Source: Kribbella monticola (GTDB taxonomy: Bacteria; Actinomycetota; Actinomycetes; Propionibacteriales; Kribbellaceae). From it: DNA of 64,000 bases. The notes under the pieces were generated by a model. The model saw nothing but the letters and a program-made list of their open reading frames with translations, ran no database searches and was not told where the DNA came from. Positions 34,760-43,654 of the stretch are shown piece after piece (position 1 is the stretch's first letter; every line of letters begins with the position of its first letter). Both the position numbers and the translations under genes were made by a program. Where the stretch lies: positions 62,001-126,000 of the forward strand of contig NZ_QFXK01000004.1 in NCBI RefSeq assembly GCF_003261635.1. The letters run 5' to 3'.

Positions 34760-36700
34760 CTAGGGGACCCAGTGGTTGTGGGTCGCGGTGATCATCACCT
34801 GGAGCTGGATGCTCGCGGCGTAGTAGCTGCTGGTGTCGACCGGGGTGTTCAGCATCTTGGCCCAGATCGCGTCGAGCCAGGCCTGGCTGCCGGAATCCGT
34901 CATCGCCGTGACGGCGAACGGAGCGAAGAAGGCCGCGTCGCTACTGGAGTCGATCGCCGTTCCGTTCAGCTTGTAGCCGGTGGCGATGCTGCTCGCGTTG
35001 CCGCCTGTCTTGGACTTGATCCAGCTGTTCAGTTTGCGGGCGGCGGCGAGTGAGGCGCTGTCGCCGCTGGTGACCGCATCGGCTCCGATCCGCCACGGGT
35101 CGCGGCAGGCGTTCCACCAGTACGCGCCGTCGTTGGGGTCCTCCAGGACCTGTCCGGTCGCGGGCTTCGGGGTGGTGTTGGTGTTGATCACGAAGTCGGG
35201 CAGCAGGCCAGTGCTGGACGCGTAGTTCGCCTGCAGCGAGGCGATCACGCTCTGGTGCTTGGCGCGGATGGTGTCCCAGGCCGAGTTGCCGGTGGCCGCC
35301 TTGAAGGCCCGGAAGTGGTCGATCATCCAGTCCGACGTACGGGACATGTTGTAGGTGGCGTCGCCGGAGCTGCTCCAGTCGCCGAAGGTGAGCAGGTTGG
35401 TGTTCGGGTTGATCTCGCTCGCCTTGATCGCGTTGATGTGCTTGATCGCCAGCTGCTTGTAGTTGTAGGTACCTGCACTCCCCCACTGCTTGTCGGCCAG
35501 CAAGAGGCCGTAGGCAACGTCCATGTCGCCGTCTGTCGCGCTGTCCGAGCCGTTCACGCTCTTGCAGGAGGTGTCCTGCTCGGCGGCCAGCAGGTCGGCG
35601 TTGTTCACCGAGGGGTGGGCCAGCATGTACTTCACCAGGCCGTCGAAGATCGTCTTCGCGGCGGGGTCGGCGCCTGCCATGGTCGCCGTGACGACCATGC
35701 CGTAGCCCTGAGCTTCAGCGACGTAAGGGTGATCGGCATCCGGCGAGATGATCTGGTACCAGCCGTTGCCGCAGCTCTGCTTGACGAAGGCCGCCTTCCA
35801 CTGCTGGTAGTAGTCGACCACCTTCTGGTCAAGCGTGGCCTGGCTGCCCGACGGCGTGAGCATGCCGGCGGCGTACTGGAACTGGTGACTGCCGAAGGGG
35901 ACGGCCGGTCCACTACCGCCGGCCTGTGTGGTCGCAGTGACCGCGTTGCTCGCGCCGGACACGTTGCCGGCGGCGTCGCGCGCCTTGACGGTGTAGGTGT
36001 AGCTGGTCGAGGCAGTGCGACCCGTGTCCGTGTACGTCGTGCCGGTGCCGCTCGTGGTGGCGACCTCGGTGCCGTTGCGTGAGATCACGTAGCCGGTGAC
36101 TCCGACGTTGTCCGTGGACGCGTTCCACGCCAGCGACACGCTGCTCGAGGTAGTCGCGGTCGCCGCGAGATTCCCCGGCGTACTGGGCGGTGTGGTGTCG
36201 CCCGTGCCGCCACCGGTCGTGCCGTAGACCTCGAGATCCCAGAGCGAGTAGCCGTACGACGTACCGCGGGCGGTGCCGTAGACGCGAACGTAGCGGCCGC
36301 TGCCCGAGAGAGTCAGATCGTCGAGTGCACCGTTGCCGGTCGTGGTCGAGAAGGCGTCGGTCCAGGCCGAGCCATCGGCGGAGGTCTGGATCTTGTAGGA
36401 CTTCGCGTAGGCCGCCTCCCAGTTGAGCTTGACCCGCGTGATGGTCGCGGTGGCGCCGAGGTCGACCCTGATCCACTCCGGGTCATGGCCTTCGACGCTG
36501 GCCCAGCGGGTGGCGGAATTGCCGTCGACGGCCTTGCCGGCCTCGAAGCCGCTACCTTCGATCGACGATGCCGTGGCGGGCTTTCCCTGCGAGAGCAGAG
36601 TGTCGGCGGCCTGTGAGGCCGACGGCGCCAGGACTGGTTGGGCGAACAGGGCTGCGGTAACGACCGCGGTAGCGGTCAGCCCTCGAAGTAGGTACGACAT
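34760..36700 (-). CDS. Secreted GH8 family glycosidase (chitosanase/endoglucanase) with discoidin and FN3 modules
   Basis: 646 residues. Signal peptide 1-32 (TATAVVTAALFAQPVLAPSA). Residues 35-160 are an F5/8 type C (CBM32-like) domain (GKAVDGNSATRWASVEG, EWIRVDLGATATI), about 170-258 an FN3 domain (PSTPGNLAATATTSSSVSLA), and 270-646 a GH8 catalytic domain with YVAEAQGYGMVV (general-acid Glu) and SATDGDMDVAYGLLLADKQW (catalytic Asp near residue 390). GH8 enzymes are inverting endoglucanases, lichenases, xylanases or chitosanases. ATG 36700 has GGAGGA upstream. A 19-bp palindrome upstream suggests chitosan-type control. Acts outside the cell. Confidence 0.93.
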   Translation of the reverse strand: MSYLLRGLTATAVVTAALFAQPVLAPSASQAADTLLSQGKPATASSIEGSGFEAGKAVDGNSATRWASVEGHDPEWIRVDLGATATITRVKLNWEAAYAKSYKIQTSADGSAWTDAFSTTTGNGALDDLTLSGSGRYVRVYGTARGTSYGYSLWDLEVYGTTGGGTGDTTPPSTPGNLAATATTSSSVSLAWNASTDNVGVTGYVISRNGTEVATTSGTGTTYTDTGRTASTSYTYTVKARDAAGNVSGASNAVTATTQAGGSGPAVPFGSHQFQYAAGMLTPSGSQATLDQKVVDYYQQWKAAFVKQSCGNGWYQIISPDADHPYVAEAQGYGMVVTATMAGADPAAKTIFDGLVKYMLAHPSVNNADLLAAEQDTSCKSVNGSDSATDGDMDVAYGLLLADKQWGSAGTYNYKQLAIKHINAIKASEINPNTNLLTFGDWSSSGDATYNMSRTSDWMIDHFRAFKAATGNSAWDTIRAKHQSVIASLQANYASSTGLLPDFVINTNTTPKPATGQVLEDPNDGAYWWNACRDPWRIGADAVTSGDSASLAAARKLNSWIKSKTGGNASSIATGYKLNGTAIDSSSDAAFFAPFAVTAMTDSGSQAWLDAIWAKMLNTPVDTSSYYAASIQLQVMITATHNHWVP

Positions 36701-36752
36701 CAGCGGATCCTCCGGGCGGTGGGGCGGGAAAGGCGCTGCAGCTGCCTCTGCT

Positions 36753-36771
36753 GTTAGGAAACTTTCCTAAC
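36753..36771. promoter_or_regulatory. Perfect 19-bp palindrome upstream of the GH8 gene
   Basis: GTTAGGAAACTTTCCTAAC, two perfect 9-bp arms around a central C, 53 bp upstream of the GH8 start and 164 bp from the divergent ABC gene. From memory it resembles the operator of the ROK-family chitosanase repressor CsnR of streptomycetes, which would fit a GH8 chitosanase; that resemblance needs checking. Confidence 0.7.
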
Positions 36772-36934
36772 GATTAGCTGAAGGTAAAGCCACGGTCTGA
36801 GGAGTGCAAGACCTCGACCCAGATCGGGCCCGCGGTCCCGGTCGAACGGCTCAGGGTCCAGTCAGGGCTAAATACCCTTTCGCTGGTCCGTGAACCCGAG
36901 GAGACTCGGCACATCTGATCGGCCGGGGAGGGCG

Positions 36935-37693
36935 ATGATCGGCATGGTGGGGAACACAGACGGACAAGCTTCGGTGGTCGTCGCGACCGGCCTGGAGCGA
37001 ACGTACGGCGAGGGCGACACGGCGGTGCACGCGCTGCGGGGAGTCAGCGTGCAGGTCGCCGCAGGCCAGTTGACCGCGGTGATGGGGCCGTCGGGGTCGG
37101 GCAAGTCGACTCTGATGCACATTCTGGCCGGGCTGGACAAGCCGACCTCGGGGTCGGTGCTGATCGCCGGGACCGAGATCACCACGCTCGGCGACGACGC
37201 ACTGACCAAGCTGCGCCGCGAGCACATCGGCTTCATCTTCCAGTTCTTCAACCTGCTGCCGATGCTGACCGCACGCGAGAACGTCGTCCTGCCGCTGACC
37301 ATCGCCGGCGAGAAGCCGGACCCGGCGTACTTCGACGAGCTGATCGCCAGGGTCGGCCTCACGGACCGGCTCACCCACCGCCCGGCGGAACTGTCCGGCG
37401 GCCAGCAGCAACGCGTCGCGATCGCCCGCGCCCTGGTCTCGCGGCCGACGGTGATCTTCGCGGACGAGCCGACCGGCAACCTGGACTCCCGGACCAGTAA
37501 CGAGATCCTGCACCTGATGCGCAGCTCGGTCGACGACTACGGCCAGACCACGGTGATGGTCACCCACGACGCCCGCGCGGCCGCGATGGCCGACCGGGTG
37601 CTCTTCCTGGCCGACGGGGAGATCGTGAAGGAGACCGGCCGGACCAGCCAGGGCGAGATCCTGCAGATCATCGACTCGCTGGACCTGCAATGA
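36935..37693 (+). CDS. ABC transporter ATP-binding protein (LolD/MacB type)
   Basis: 252 residues from ATG 36935 with GGGGAGGG upstream. Walker A MGPSGSGKSTLM, Q-loop FIFQFFNLLP, signature LSGGQQQRVAIARAL, Walker B VIFADEPTGNLD, and H-loop MVTHDARAAAMADRV. This LolD/MacB clade works with FtsX-type permeases in mechanotransmission, not classical transport. Overlaps the permease gene by ATGA. Divergent from the GH8 gene. Confidence 0.93.
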   Translation: MIGMVGNTDGQASVVVATGLERTYGEGDTAVHALRGVSVQVAAGQLTAVMGPSGSGKSTLMHILAGLDKPTSGSVLIAGTEITTLGDDALTKLRREHIGFIFQFFNLLPMLTARENVVLPLTIAGEKPDPAYFDELIARVGLTDRLTHRPAELSGGQQQRVAIARALVSRPTVIFADEPTGNLDSRTSNEILHLMRSSVDDYGQTTVMVTHDARAAAMADRVLFLADGEIVKETGRTSQGEILQIIDSLDLQ

Positions 37694-40470
37694 TCCGGTT
37701 CGCGTTGCGCGGGCTGCTCGGCCGGAAACTGCGGACCGCGCTGACCGCGATCGGGGTCGTCCTCGGCGTGGCACTGGTGTCGGGCACCTTCGTGCTGACC
37801 GACTCGATCTCGTCCGCCTTCGACTCGATCTTCACGGAGAACTACAAGAACACCGACGCCGCGATCACCGGCAAGGCCGCGTTCGAACTGTCGGGGGACA
37901 GCGCCGGCACGGCCCCGCCGTTCGACCAGGGACTGCTCGCCAAGGTCGCCGAACTTCCCGAGGTCGGTGCGGCCGGCGGGGCGGTCGGTGGACAGGCACA
38001 GCTGATCGGCCGTGACGGCAAGGCGGTCGCCTTCGGCGGCGCGCCCAACCTCGGCTTCAGCGTCGACCCGGCCCGGCCCGAGTTCAATACGCTGACGCTG
38101 GTCAAAGGTGCCTGGCCGACCGCGGGCCAGGTGGTGATCGACACGAAGACGGCGGAGGCGAAGAAGTTCGCGACCGGCGACACCATCGGCGTACAGGCTC
38201 GTGGCGCCGTGCAGCGGATGCAGATCTCGGGGCTGGTCGAGTTCGGCGCCGTCTCGTCGATCGGTGGGGCCACGCTGGCCGGCTTCGATCTGCCGACCGC
38301 GCAGCAACTCTTCGACAAACCCGGCAAGCTCGACCAGATCCTGCTCGCGGCCAAGGACGGCGTCTCCACCCAGCAACTCGTCGACGCGGTCCAGAAGATC
38401 CTGCCCGCCGGTACGCAGGTCCGCAGTGCCGACGACCAGGCGGCCGAGGATGCCAAGGGCACCTCGAGCTTCCTGACCTTCTTCCGGACCTTCCTGCTCG
38501 TGTTCGGCGGGATCGCGTTGTTCGTCGGCTCGTTCGTGATCGCGAACTCGTTGTCGATCACGATCGCCCAGCGCACCCGCGAGTTCGCCACGCTGCGGAC
38601 GTTGGGTGCGTCCCGTCGCCAGGTCCTCAACTCGGTGGTTCTCGAGGCGCTTCTGACCGGACTGGTGTCGGCGGTGGCCGGCTTGTTCCTCGGGCTCGGG
38701 ATCGCCACCGGGCTGTTCAAGATCTTCGACGCTGCCGGGTTGACGCTGCCCAACAACGGGCTCGTGTTCCGCACCAGGACCGTCGTCGTCGCCTTGGCGG
38801 TCGGGGTCGTGGTCACTCTGCTGGCCAGCCTGCGGCCTGCGTGGCGAGCGACCCGGGTGCCGCCGATCGCGGCCGTTCGAGAAGGCGCCACCTTGCCGCC
38901 CGGCAGGCTGCACCGCTTCCGTCCGCTGGGAGCCGCGCTACTCGCGGTCGCAGGGGTCGCCTTGGTGGTGAGCGGATTGTTCGTCGACGGCCTCTCCACT
39001 GGTTCGTTGCTGAGCTTGCTGGCGATCGGCGTACTGCTGATCTTCATCGGGATCGCCTTGTTCTCGGCGAGGTTGGTACGCCCGCTCGCTGCGGCGTCGG
39101 ATCCGGTCGCCCGGTGGTCGGTGCTCGTCTTGTCGATCGTTGCCTGGCCCCTGTTCTCACTGCCGTACTGGCTTCTCAGGCGAGGTTTCTGGGGTTCCGG
39201 ATCGACGGCGAGCCGCGTTGGCGGGTTGCTGCTGGGCGCTGTGCTGAACCCTGTCCTGCTGGTGATCGTGGCCTTGATGGCCGTACGCCGTGCCGTCAGC
39301 TCCTGGCAGCCGGAGTGGCCCGCGGAGTTCCCCGGCGTACTGAGTGACCGGCCGGCCGTCGGGATCGGCGGCCAGAACAGTCGGCGCGATCCGCATCGGA
39401 CCGCTTCGACCGCGGCCGCGTTGATGATCGGGCTGGCGCTGGTCACGTTGGTGGCAACGCTCGGCGCCGGGATCATCAAGCCGTTCGAGGATGCTGTCGA
39501 CAAGATCTTCAGCGGGGACTACGCGATCACCGCGCAGAACAACTTCAGCCCGTTGCCGCCGACCGTTGCCGCGGCCGTCGCCAAGGTGCCCGGTGTCGAT
39601 GCGCTCTCGAGTGTGCGCGGCGGCCAGGGGCGGGCGTTCGGCGAGACGATCCAGATCACCGGTGTCGACAAGCAGGCGCCGGACGTGCTCAGGTTCGACT
39701 GGAAGTCCGGTTCGCAGGCGACGCTCGGCGAGCTCGGAGCCGACGGCGCTGTTGTGGACGCTGACTATGCGGACAAGCACGGGCTCGCGGTCGGCTCGGC
39801 GCTGCCACTGGAGACTGTGGCCGGCAAGACGCTCCCGTTGCAGGTGCGCGGGATCTTCAAGCCACCGGCCGGCGGTTCGCCGTTCGGCAGCGTGACGATC
39901 TCGACCAGCGCCTTCGACGCGACCAACCCGCAGCCGCTCGACCTGTATACGTTCGTCAGCCTTCGCGGCGGGGTCACCGCCGCGAACACAGCGGCGCTGC
40001 AACAGGCGTTGAGCACCTTCCCGAACGCGAAGGCGCTGACCCGCGAGCAGTTCAAGAAGGTCCAATCGGACAGCATCAAGAGCCTGCTCAACGTCTTGTA
40101 CGTACTGCTCGCGCTGTCGGTGCTGGTGAGCCTGTTCGGCATCGTGAACACGCTGGTCCTGACCGTGTTCGAGCGAACCCGCGAGCTCGGCATGCTGCGA
40201 GCGATCGGCCTGACCCGGCGCCAGGTGAAGCGGATGATCCGGCACGAAAGCGTGATCACCGCACTCATCGGCGCCGTGATCGGAATCCTGCTCGGCCTCG
40301 GTCTGGCCCTGCTGCTTGCCGCCCGCCTGGACGAGATCAGCTTCGCCGTCCCGACCGGCCAACTCCTCCTCTTCGCCGTCGTCTCGGTCGTGGTGGGCAT
40401 CTTCGCCGCCATCTGGCCGGCCCGCCGCGCCGCCCGCCTGGACCCCTTGGAGGCCCTGCAGTACGAATGA
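37690..40470 (+). CDS. FtsX-family ABC permease, duplicated architecture
   Basis: 926 residues. N-terminal helix (LLGRKLRTALTAIGVVLGVA), a large extracytoplasmic MacB-like domain, a first FtsX core (NSLSITIAQRTREFATLRTL around 280-300), a central block of three to four extra helices, a second extracytoplasmic domain and a second FtsX core at the C-terminus (FGIVNTLVLTVFERTRELGM, LRAIGLTRRQVKRMIRHESV). This ten-helix duplicated form is common in actinobacteria. With the coupled LolD-type ATPase it probably handles lipoproteins or cell-envelope substrates; a lipoprotein gene follows 46 bp downstream. Confidence 0.92.
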   Translation: MIRFALRGLLGRKLRTALTAIGVVLGVALVSGTFVLTDSISSAFDSIFTENYKNTDAAITGKAAFELSGDSAGTAPPFDQGLLAKVAELPEVGAAGGAVGGQAQLIGRDGKAVAFGGAPNLGFSVDPARPEFNTLTLVKGAWPTAGQVVIDTKTAEAKKFATGDTIGVQARGAVQRMQISGLVEFGAVSSIGGATLAGFDLPTAQQLFDKPGKLDQILLAAKDGVSTQQLVDAVQKILPAGTQVRSADDQAAEDAKGTSSFLTFFRTFLLVFGGIALFVGSFVIANSLSITIAQRTREFATLRTLGASRRQVLNSVVLEALLTGLVSAVAGLFLGLGIATGLFKIFDAAGLTLPNNGLVFRTRTVVVALAVGVVVTLLASLRPAWRATRVPPIAAVREGATLPPGRLHRFRPLGAALLAVAGVALVVSGLFVDGLSTGSLLSLLAIGVLLIFIGIALFSARLVRPLAAASDPVARWSVLVLSIVAWPLFSLPYWLLRRGFWGSGSTASRVGGLLLGAVLNPVLLVIVALMAVRRAVSSWQPEWPAEFPGVLSDRPAVGIGGQNSRRDPHRTASTAAALMIGLALVTLVATLGAGIIKPFEDAVDKIFSGDYAITAQNNFSPLPPTVAAAVAKVPGVDALSSVRGGQGRAFGETIQITGVDKQAPDVLRFDWKSGSQATLGELGADGAVVDADYADKHGLAVGSALPLETVAGKTLPLQVRGIFKPPAGGSPFGSVTISTSAFDATNPQPLDLYTFVSLRGGVTAANTAALQQALSTFPNAKALTREQFKKVQSDSIKSLLNVLYVLLALSVLVSLFGIVNTLVLTVFERTRELGMLRAIGLTRRQVKRMIRHESVITALIGAVIGILLGLGLALLLAARLDEISFAVPTGQLLLFAVVSVVVGIFAAIWPARRAARLDPLEALQYE

Positions 40471-40516
40471 GCCGCCCCGGTGCTAGCTTTCCGGCCCTGC
40501 CGTTGTTGGAGGTCCG

Positions 40517-41233
40517 ATGCGCCTGCTCGCAGTACTGCTCGTCACTGCCCTGGTCGTGACGGGCTGCTCCACTGTCGACTCCGCTGACATCCGGACCAGT
40601 GGCATGACCGCTGACCTGCTGGTCGAACTGCCCGAGAGCGGTCAAGCGGCCGAGGTCACCGCGTCCTTCCGCGTCGGCACGCTGACCTACGTCGAGCTGG
40701 GCAGTGGGGAGAAGGTGACGGTCTCGGCGCAGGGTCTGACGGAGGAGTTGCGCCGCGGTAAGTTCGCGGGCGCGACCAGATACACCGGGCAACTGGAGGC
40801 CACAGAGCCTGGCACGGAGTTCACGCTCGACCTTGAACGCGATGGCGACAACACCTCTGCGCCTCGCTCGACAGTGGTCCTCCCTGAGTCAGTGCATTTG
40901 GTAGCGCCTGTTGCCGGAGCGAGGCTGTCCCGGCGTACGGCGGTTCAGGTCAGGTTCGCCAGCGGTCCTCCGCAACGGCTCACCTGGACGGGGCAGTGTG
41001 TCCAGAGCGGCGACCTGGAGATCGAGGCGGGACGCTCCGCTGCAACGATCGCCGCCGGCCTGATCCGGGCCATCCCCTCGACTTCGGCCAGTCCTCGGTC
41101 GGGGGGCAGCGATTCCTGCCAACTGACGCTCACGCTGACCCGCCGTACGACGGGGAAGCTGGACGCGGCCTTCAAGGACGGGACGGTCGTCGCCGAGGCC
41201 GAGTCGGTTCGCCAGGTGGTTTCGGAGCCTTGA
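40517..41233 (+). CDS. Putative lipoprotein
   Basis: 238 residues with a lipoprotein signal peptide (LLAVLLVTALVVTGC, Cys17). The mature part is beta-rich, has one Cys pair (CVQSG and DSCQL) and no recognised domain. ATG 40517 has GGAGG nearby (TTGGAGGTCCG). It follows the FtsX-type permease gene by 46 bp in the same direction, so it may be part of that unit and could be a client or partner of the transporter; that is inference. Confidence 0.8.
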   Translation: MRLLAVLLVTALVVTGCSTVDSADIRTSGMTADLLVELPESGQAAEVTASFRVGTLTYVELGSGEKVTVSAQGLTEELRRGKFAGATRYTGQLEATEPGTEFTLDLERDGDNTSAPRSTVVLPESVHLVAPVAGARLSRRTAVQVRFASGPPQRLTWTGQCVQSGDLEIEAGRSAATIAAGLIRAIPSTSASPRSGGSDSCQLTLTLTRRTTGKLDAAFKDGTVVAEAESVRQVVSEP

Positions 41234-41284
41234 GTCAGCGCCTGGTGCTTACCAGGCGGCCTTATGTTGGTTACCTTCTTGATA

Positions 41285-41316
41285 GCCGATCGCCCCGTCA
41301 ACGGATAACGATCGGC
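41285..41316. promoter_or_regulatory. GCCGATCG-N16-CGATCGGC inverted repeat upstream of the phosphodiesterase gene
   Basis: Perfect 8-bp arms (41285-41292 and 41309-41316) about 42 bp before the start codon of the secreted phosphodiesterase. Could be an operator or a leader hairpin; nothing distinguishes the two. Confidence 0.3.
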
Positions 41317-41357
41317 CTCGGATCGCACGCCCCGCCTCCGACGAAGGGACCATCCAC

Positions 41358-43157
41358 ATGCGCCGCCTCCCCCGCGCGCTGCTTCCGCTTGCCCTCTCCG
41401 CCGGCCTGCTCGCGCAGAGCCTGGTCGCCGTGCCCGCCTCCGCCTCGACCGCTGCCGGCCGCCGTGATTTCGACATCCAAGGTCATCGTGGCGGCCTCGG
41501 CCTGACCGTCGAGAGCACGATCGCGTCGTTCAGCCGCGGCCTCGAACTCGGCGTCAGCACGCTCGAACTGGACGTCCAGATCACCCAGGACGGCCGTGCC
41601 GTGGTCACCCACGACCGCAAGGTCAGCGGCGCCAAGTGCAAGGACACCGCGCCGTACACGCCGGAAGACCCCGAATACCCGTACGTCGGTAAGTTCATCA
41701 ACACCCTCACGCTCGCCCAGGTGCGACAACTCGACTGCGGCTCGCTACCGCAACCGGAGTTCCCCGGCCAGACCCCCGACCCCGGCGCCCGGATGCCGGA
41801 ACTGCGGGACGTGTTCGATCTCGTCCACCGCTTCCACGCCAACACTGTGAAGCTGAACGTCGAGACCAAGGTCGAGGCGGGAGCGCCGAGCGAGACCGCG
41901 CCGCGCGAGCAGTTCGTTCAGGTGGTCGCGGCCGAGATTCGCAAGGCACACATCGCTCGCCAGGTGACGATCCAGAGCTTCGACTGGGGCTCGTTGATGC
42001 GGATGCGCCAGGTCGCTCCCGAACTGCCGCTGGTCGCGCTGACGAACTACGACTTCCTCGAGACCGGCAAGCCCGGCAAGTCGCCCTGGCTCGGCGGGAT
42101 CGACATCGACGACTTCGGCGGCGACCTGGTGAAGGCGGCGAAGTCGTTCGGCGCCGCCGCGATCTCGCCCGTGCACGGGTTCCCGCAGGGCGGCAAGGTG
42201 ACCGACCCGGGGTACCGGCCGTATGTCACCGCCGACATGGTGCGCTCGGCTCATCAGGCCGGGATGAAGGTCGTGCCGTGGACCGTGGACGACCCCGCGA
42301 CCATGCAGTGGCTGATCGGCCTCGGCGTCGACGGTCTCATCTCCGACTACCCGGACCGCGTGCGTACGGTCGCTGCAGAGGCGGGCTTCCGGCTACCGCG
42401 TGCGTACGACGCTCCTGCGGTCCAGGCGCTGCCTACAGCGCACGCACACAACGACTACGAGCACCGGCGACCCCTACTCGACGCACTCGACCGCGGCTTC
42501 AACAGCGTCGAGGCCGACGTCTGGCTGGTCGACGGCGAGCTGCGCATCGCCCATGAACTCGCCGATGCCGTACCCGGCCGGAACTTGGAGAACCTGTACC
42601 TCGAACCGCTCGCCCAGCGGGTCCGGGCCAACCACGGTCAGGTCTATCGTCACGGTCGCGACTTCCAGCTGCTCATTGACATCAAGAGCGACGGCCCCAC
42701 GACGTACGCGGCGGTCGACAAGGCACTGCAGAAGTACCGCGGCATCAGCACCGTCTACGCCAACGGCCGCGTGCACCAGGGCGCCGTGACGTCGGTGATC
42801 AGCGGCAACCGGCCCCTGGACATCCTGCAGGCACAGAAGATCCGGTACGCCGGGTACGACGGCCGGCTGTCTGACCTGAACTCCGGGTTGCCGCCGTCCG
42901 TGATGCCGCTGGTGAGCGACAACTGGTCGAAGAACTTCACCTGGCGAGGCATCGGCGAGTTCCCGGCCGCCGAGCGCGCAAAGCTGCAGGAGATCGTGAC
43001 GACGGCCCACCGCGCCGGCTACAAGGTGCGGTTCTGGGAGACCCCTGACGTACGCGGCGCTGCCCGGGACGCTGTCTGGACCGAGCTGACCGCTGCAGGC
43101 GTCGACAACCTCAACACCGACGACCTGCACGGCCTGGAAGACTTCCTGCGGGGTTAG
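41358..43157 (+). CDS. Secreted glycerophosphodiester phosphodiesterase with a second PLC-like domain
   Basis: 599 residues. Signal peptide 1-31 (LLPLALSAGLLAQSLVAVPA). Residues 38-345 are a GDPD TIM barrel: GHRGGLGLTVESTIASF, LELDVQITQDGRAVVTHD (metal-binding Glu/Asp and catalytic His), NVETKVE and GLISDYPDRV. Residues 355-599 form a second PLC-like barrel with HAHNDYEHRRPLLDALDRGF and SVEADVWLVDGELRIAHE. Both barrels keep His and acidic residues, so a double-headed enzyme is possible. Likely hydrolyses glycerophosphodiesters from phospholipid or teichoic acid outside the cell. Its stop codon overlaps that of the convergent membrane-protein gene. Confidence 0.92.
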   Translation: MRRLPRALLPLALSAGLLAQSLVAVPASASTAAGRRDFDIQGHRGGLGLTVESTIASFSRGLELGVSTLELDVQITQDGRAVVTHDRKVSGAKCKDTAPYTPEDPEYPYVGKFINTLTLAQVRQLDCGSLPQPEFPGQTPDPGARMPELRDVFDLVHRFHANTVKLNVETKVEAGAPSETAPREQFVQVVAAEIRKAHIARQVTIQSFDWGSLMRMRQVAPELPLVALTNYDFLETGKPGKSPWLGGIDIDDFGGDLVKAAKSFGAAAISPVHGFPQGGKVTDPGYRPYVTADMVRSAHQAGMKVVPWTVDDPATMQWLIGLGVDGLISDYPDRVRTVAAEAGFRLPRAYDAPAVQALPTAHAHNDYEHRRPLLDALDRGFNSVEADVWLVDGELRIAHELADAVPGRNLENLYLEPLAQRVRANHGQVYRHGRDFQLLIDIKSDGPTTYAAVDKALQKYRGISTVYANGRVHQGAVTSVISGNRPLDILQAQKIRYAGYDGRLSDLNSGLPPSVMPLVSDNWSKNFTWRGIGEFPAAERAKLQEIVTTAHRAGYKVRFWETPDVRGAARDAVWTELTAAGVDNLNTDDLHGLEDFLRG

Positions 43158-43645
43158 CCCTTCACCTCGAAGATGCGGGCGGACGGCTCAACCAGTACGG
43201 CGAGCCGTGCGCCCACCTCGTAGTGCCGGGCGTACTTCCAACCGAACGTCGTCTCGAACGTCTCGAACCCGTGCCCGGAGATCCGCAACCGCAGTTCGAC
43301 ACCGTCCATCTCGCCCCAGCTCTTGCTCTCGACGGACAGGATCTCCGCAGTAGCCGGGTAGCCCAACGCATCCAGTCGCTTGGTGTCCAGCCGGCCTTGG
43401 CGCGTGCCGCGCCACCAAAGGACGCTTGTCACGCCGAACAGAACAGTCAAGACCAGTGCGATCGCCCTCGTCAGCCAGCGGTGATCGCCCGAGTAAAGGA
43501 ACGACAGCACGAGTCCCGCGGGCCCGATGACGAACACCGTCAGACAGATCAGGCTGAAGAAGAAGTAGCCGACCGCGCTGACCCTCGGCGGGCTGGTCGC
43601 GCCGTCCCCAGGTTGACGCCACTGCAGCGCCTCACTCGTTGACAT
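43154..43645 (-). CDS. DUF3592-like membrane protein
   Basis: 163 residues. Two adjacent membrane helices (about 28-50 and 59-78), then a soluble C-terminal beta domain with GYPATAEILSVESKSWGEMD and ARHYEVGARLAVLVEP, similar to DUF3592 proteins. No enzyme motif. Stop codon shares bases 43154-43157 with the convergent phosphodiesterase gene. Function unknown. Confidence 0.75.
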   Translation of the reverse strand: MSTSEALQWRQPGDGATSPPRVSAVGYFFFSLICLTVFVIGPAGLVLSFLYSGDHRWLTRAIALVLTVLFGVTSVLWWRGTRQGRLDTKRLDALGYPATAEILSVESKSWGEMDGVELRLRISGHGFETFETTFGWKYARHYEVGARLAVLVEPSARIFEVKG

Positions 43646-43654
43646 CGCAGCATC

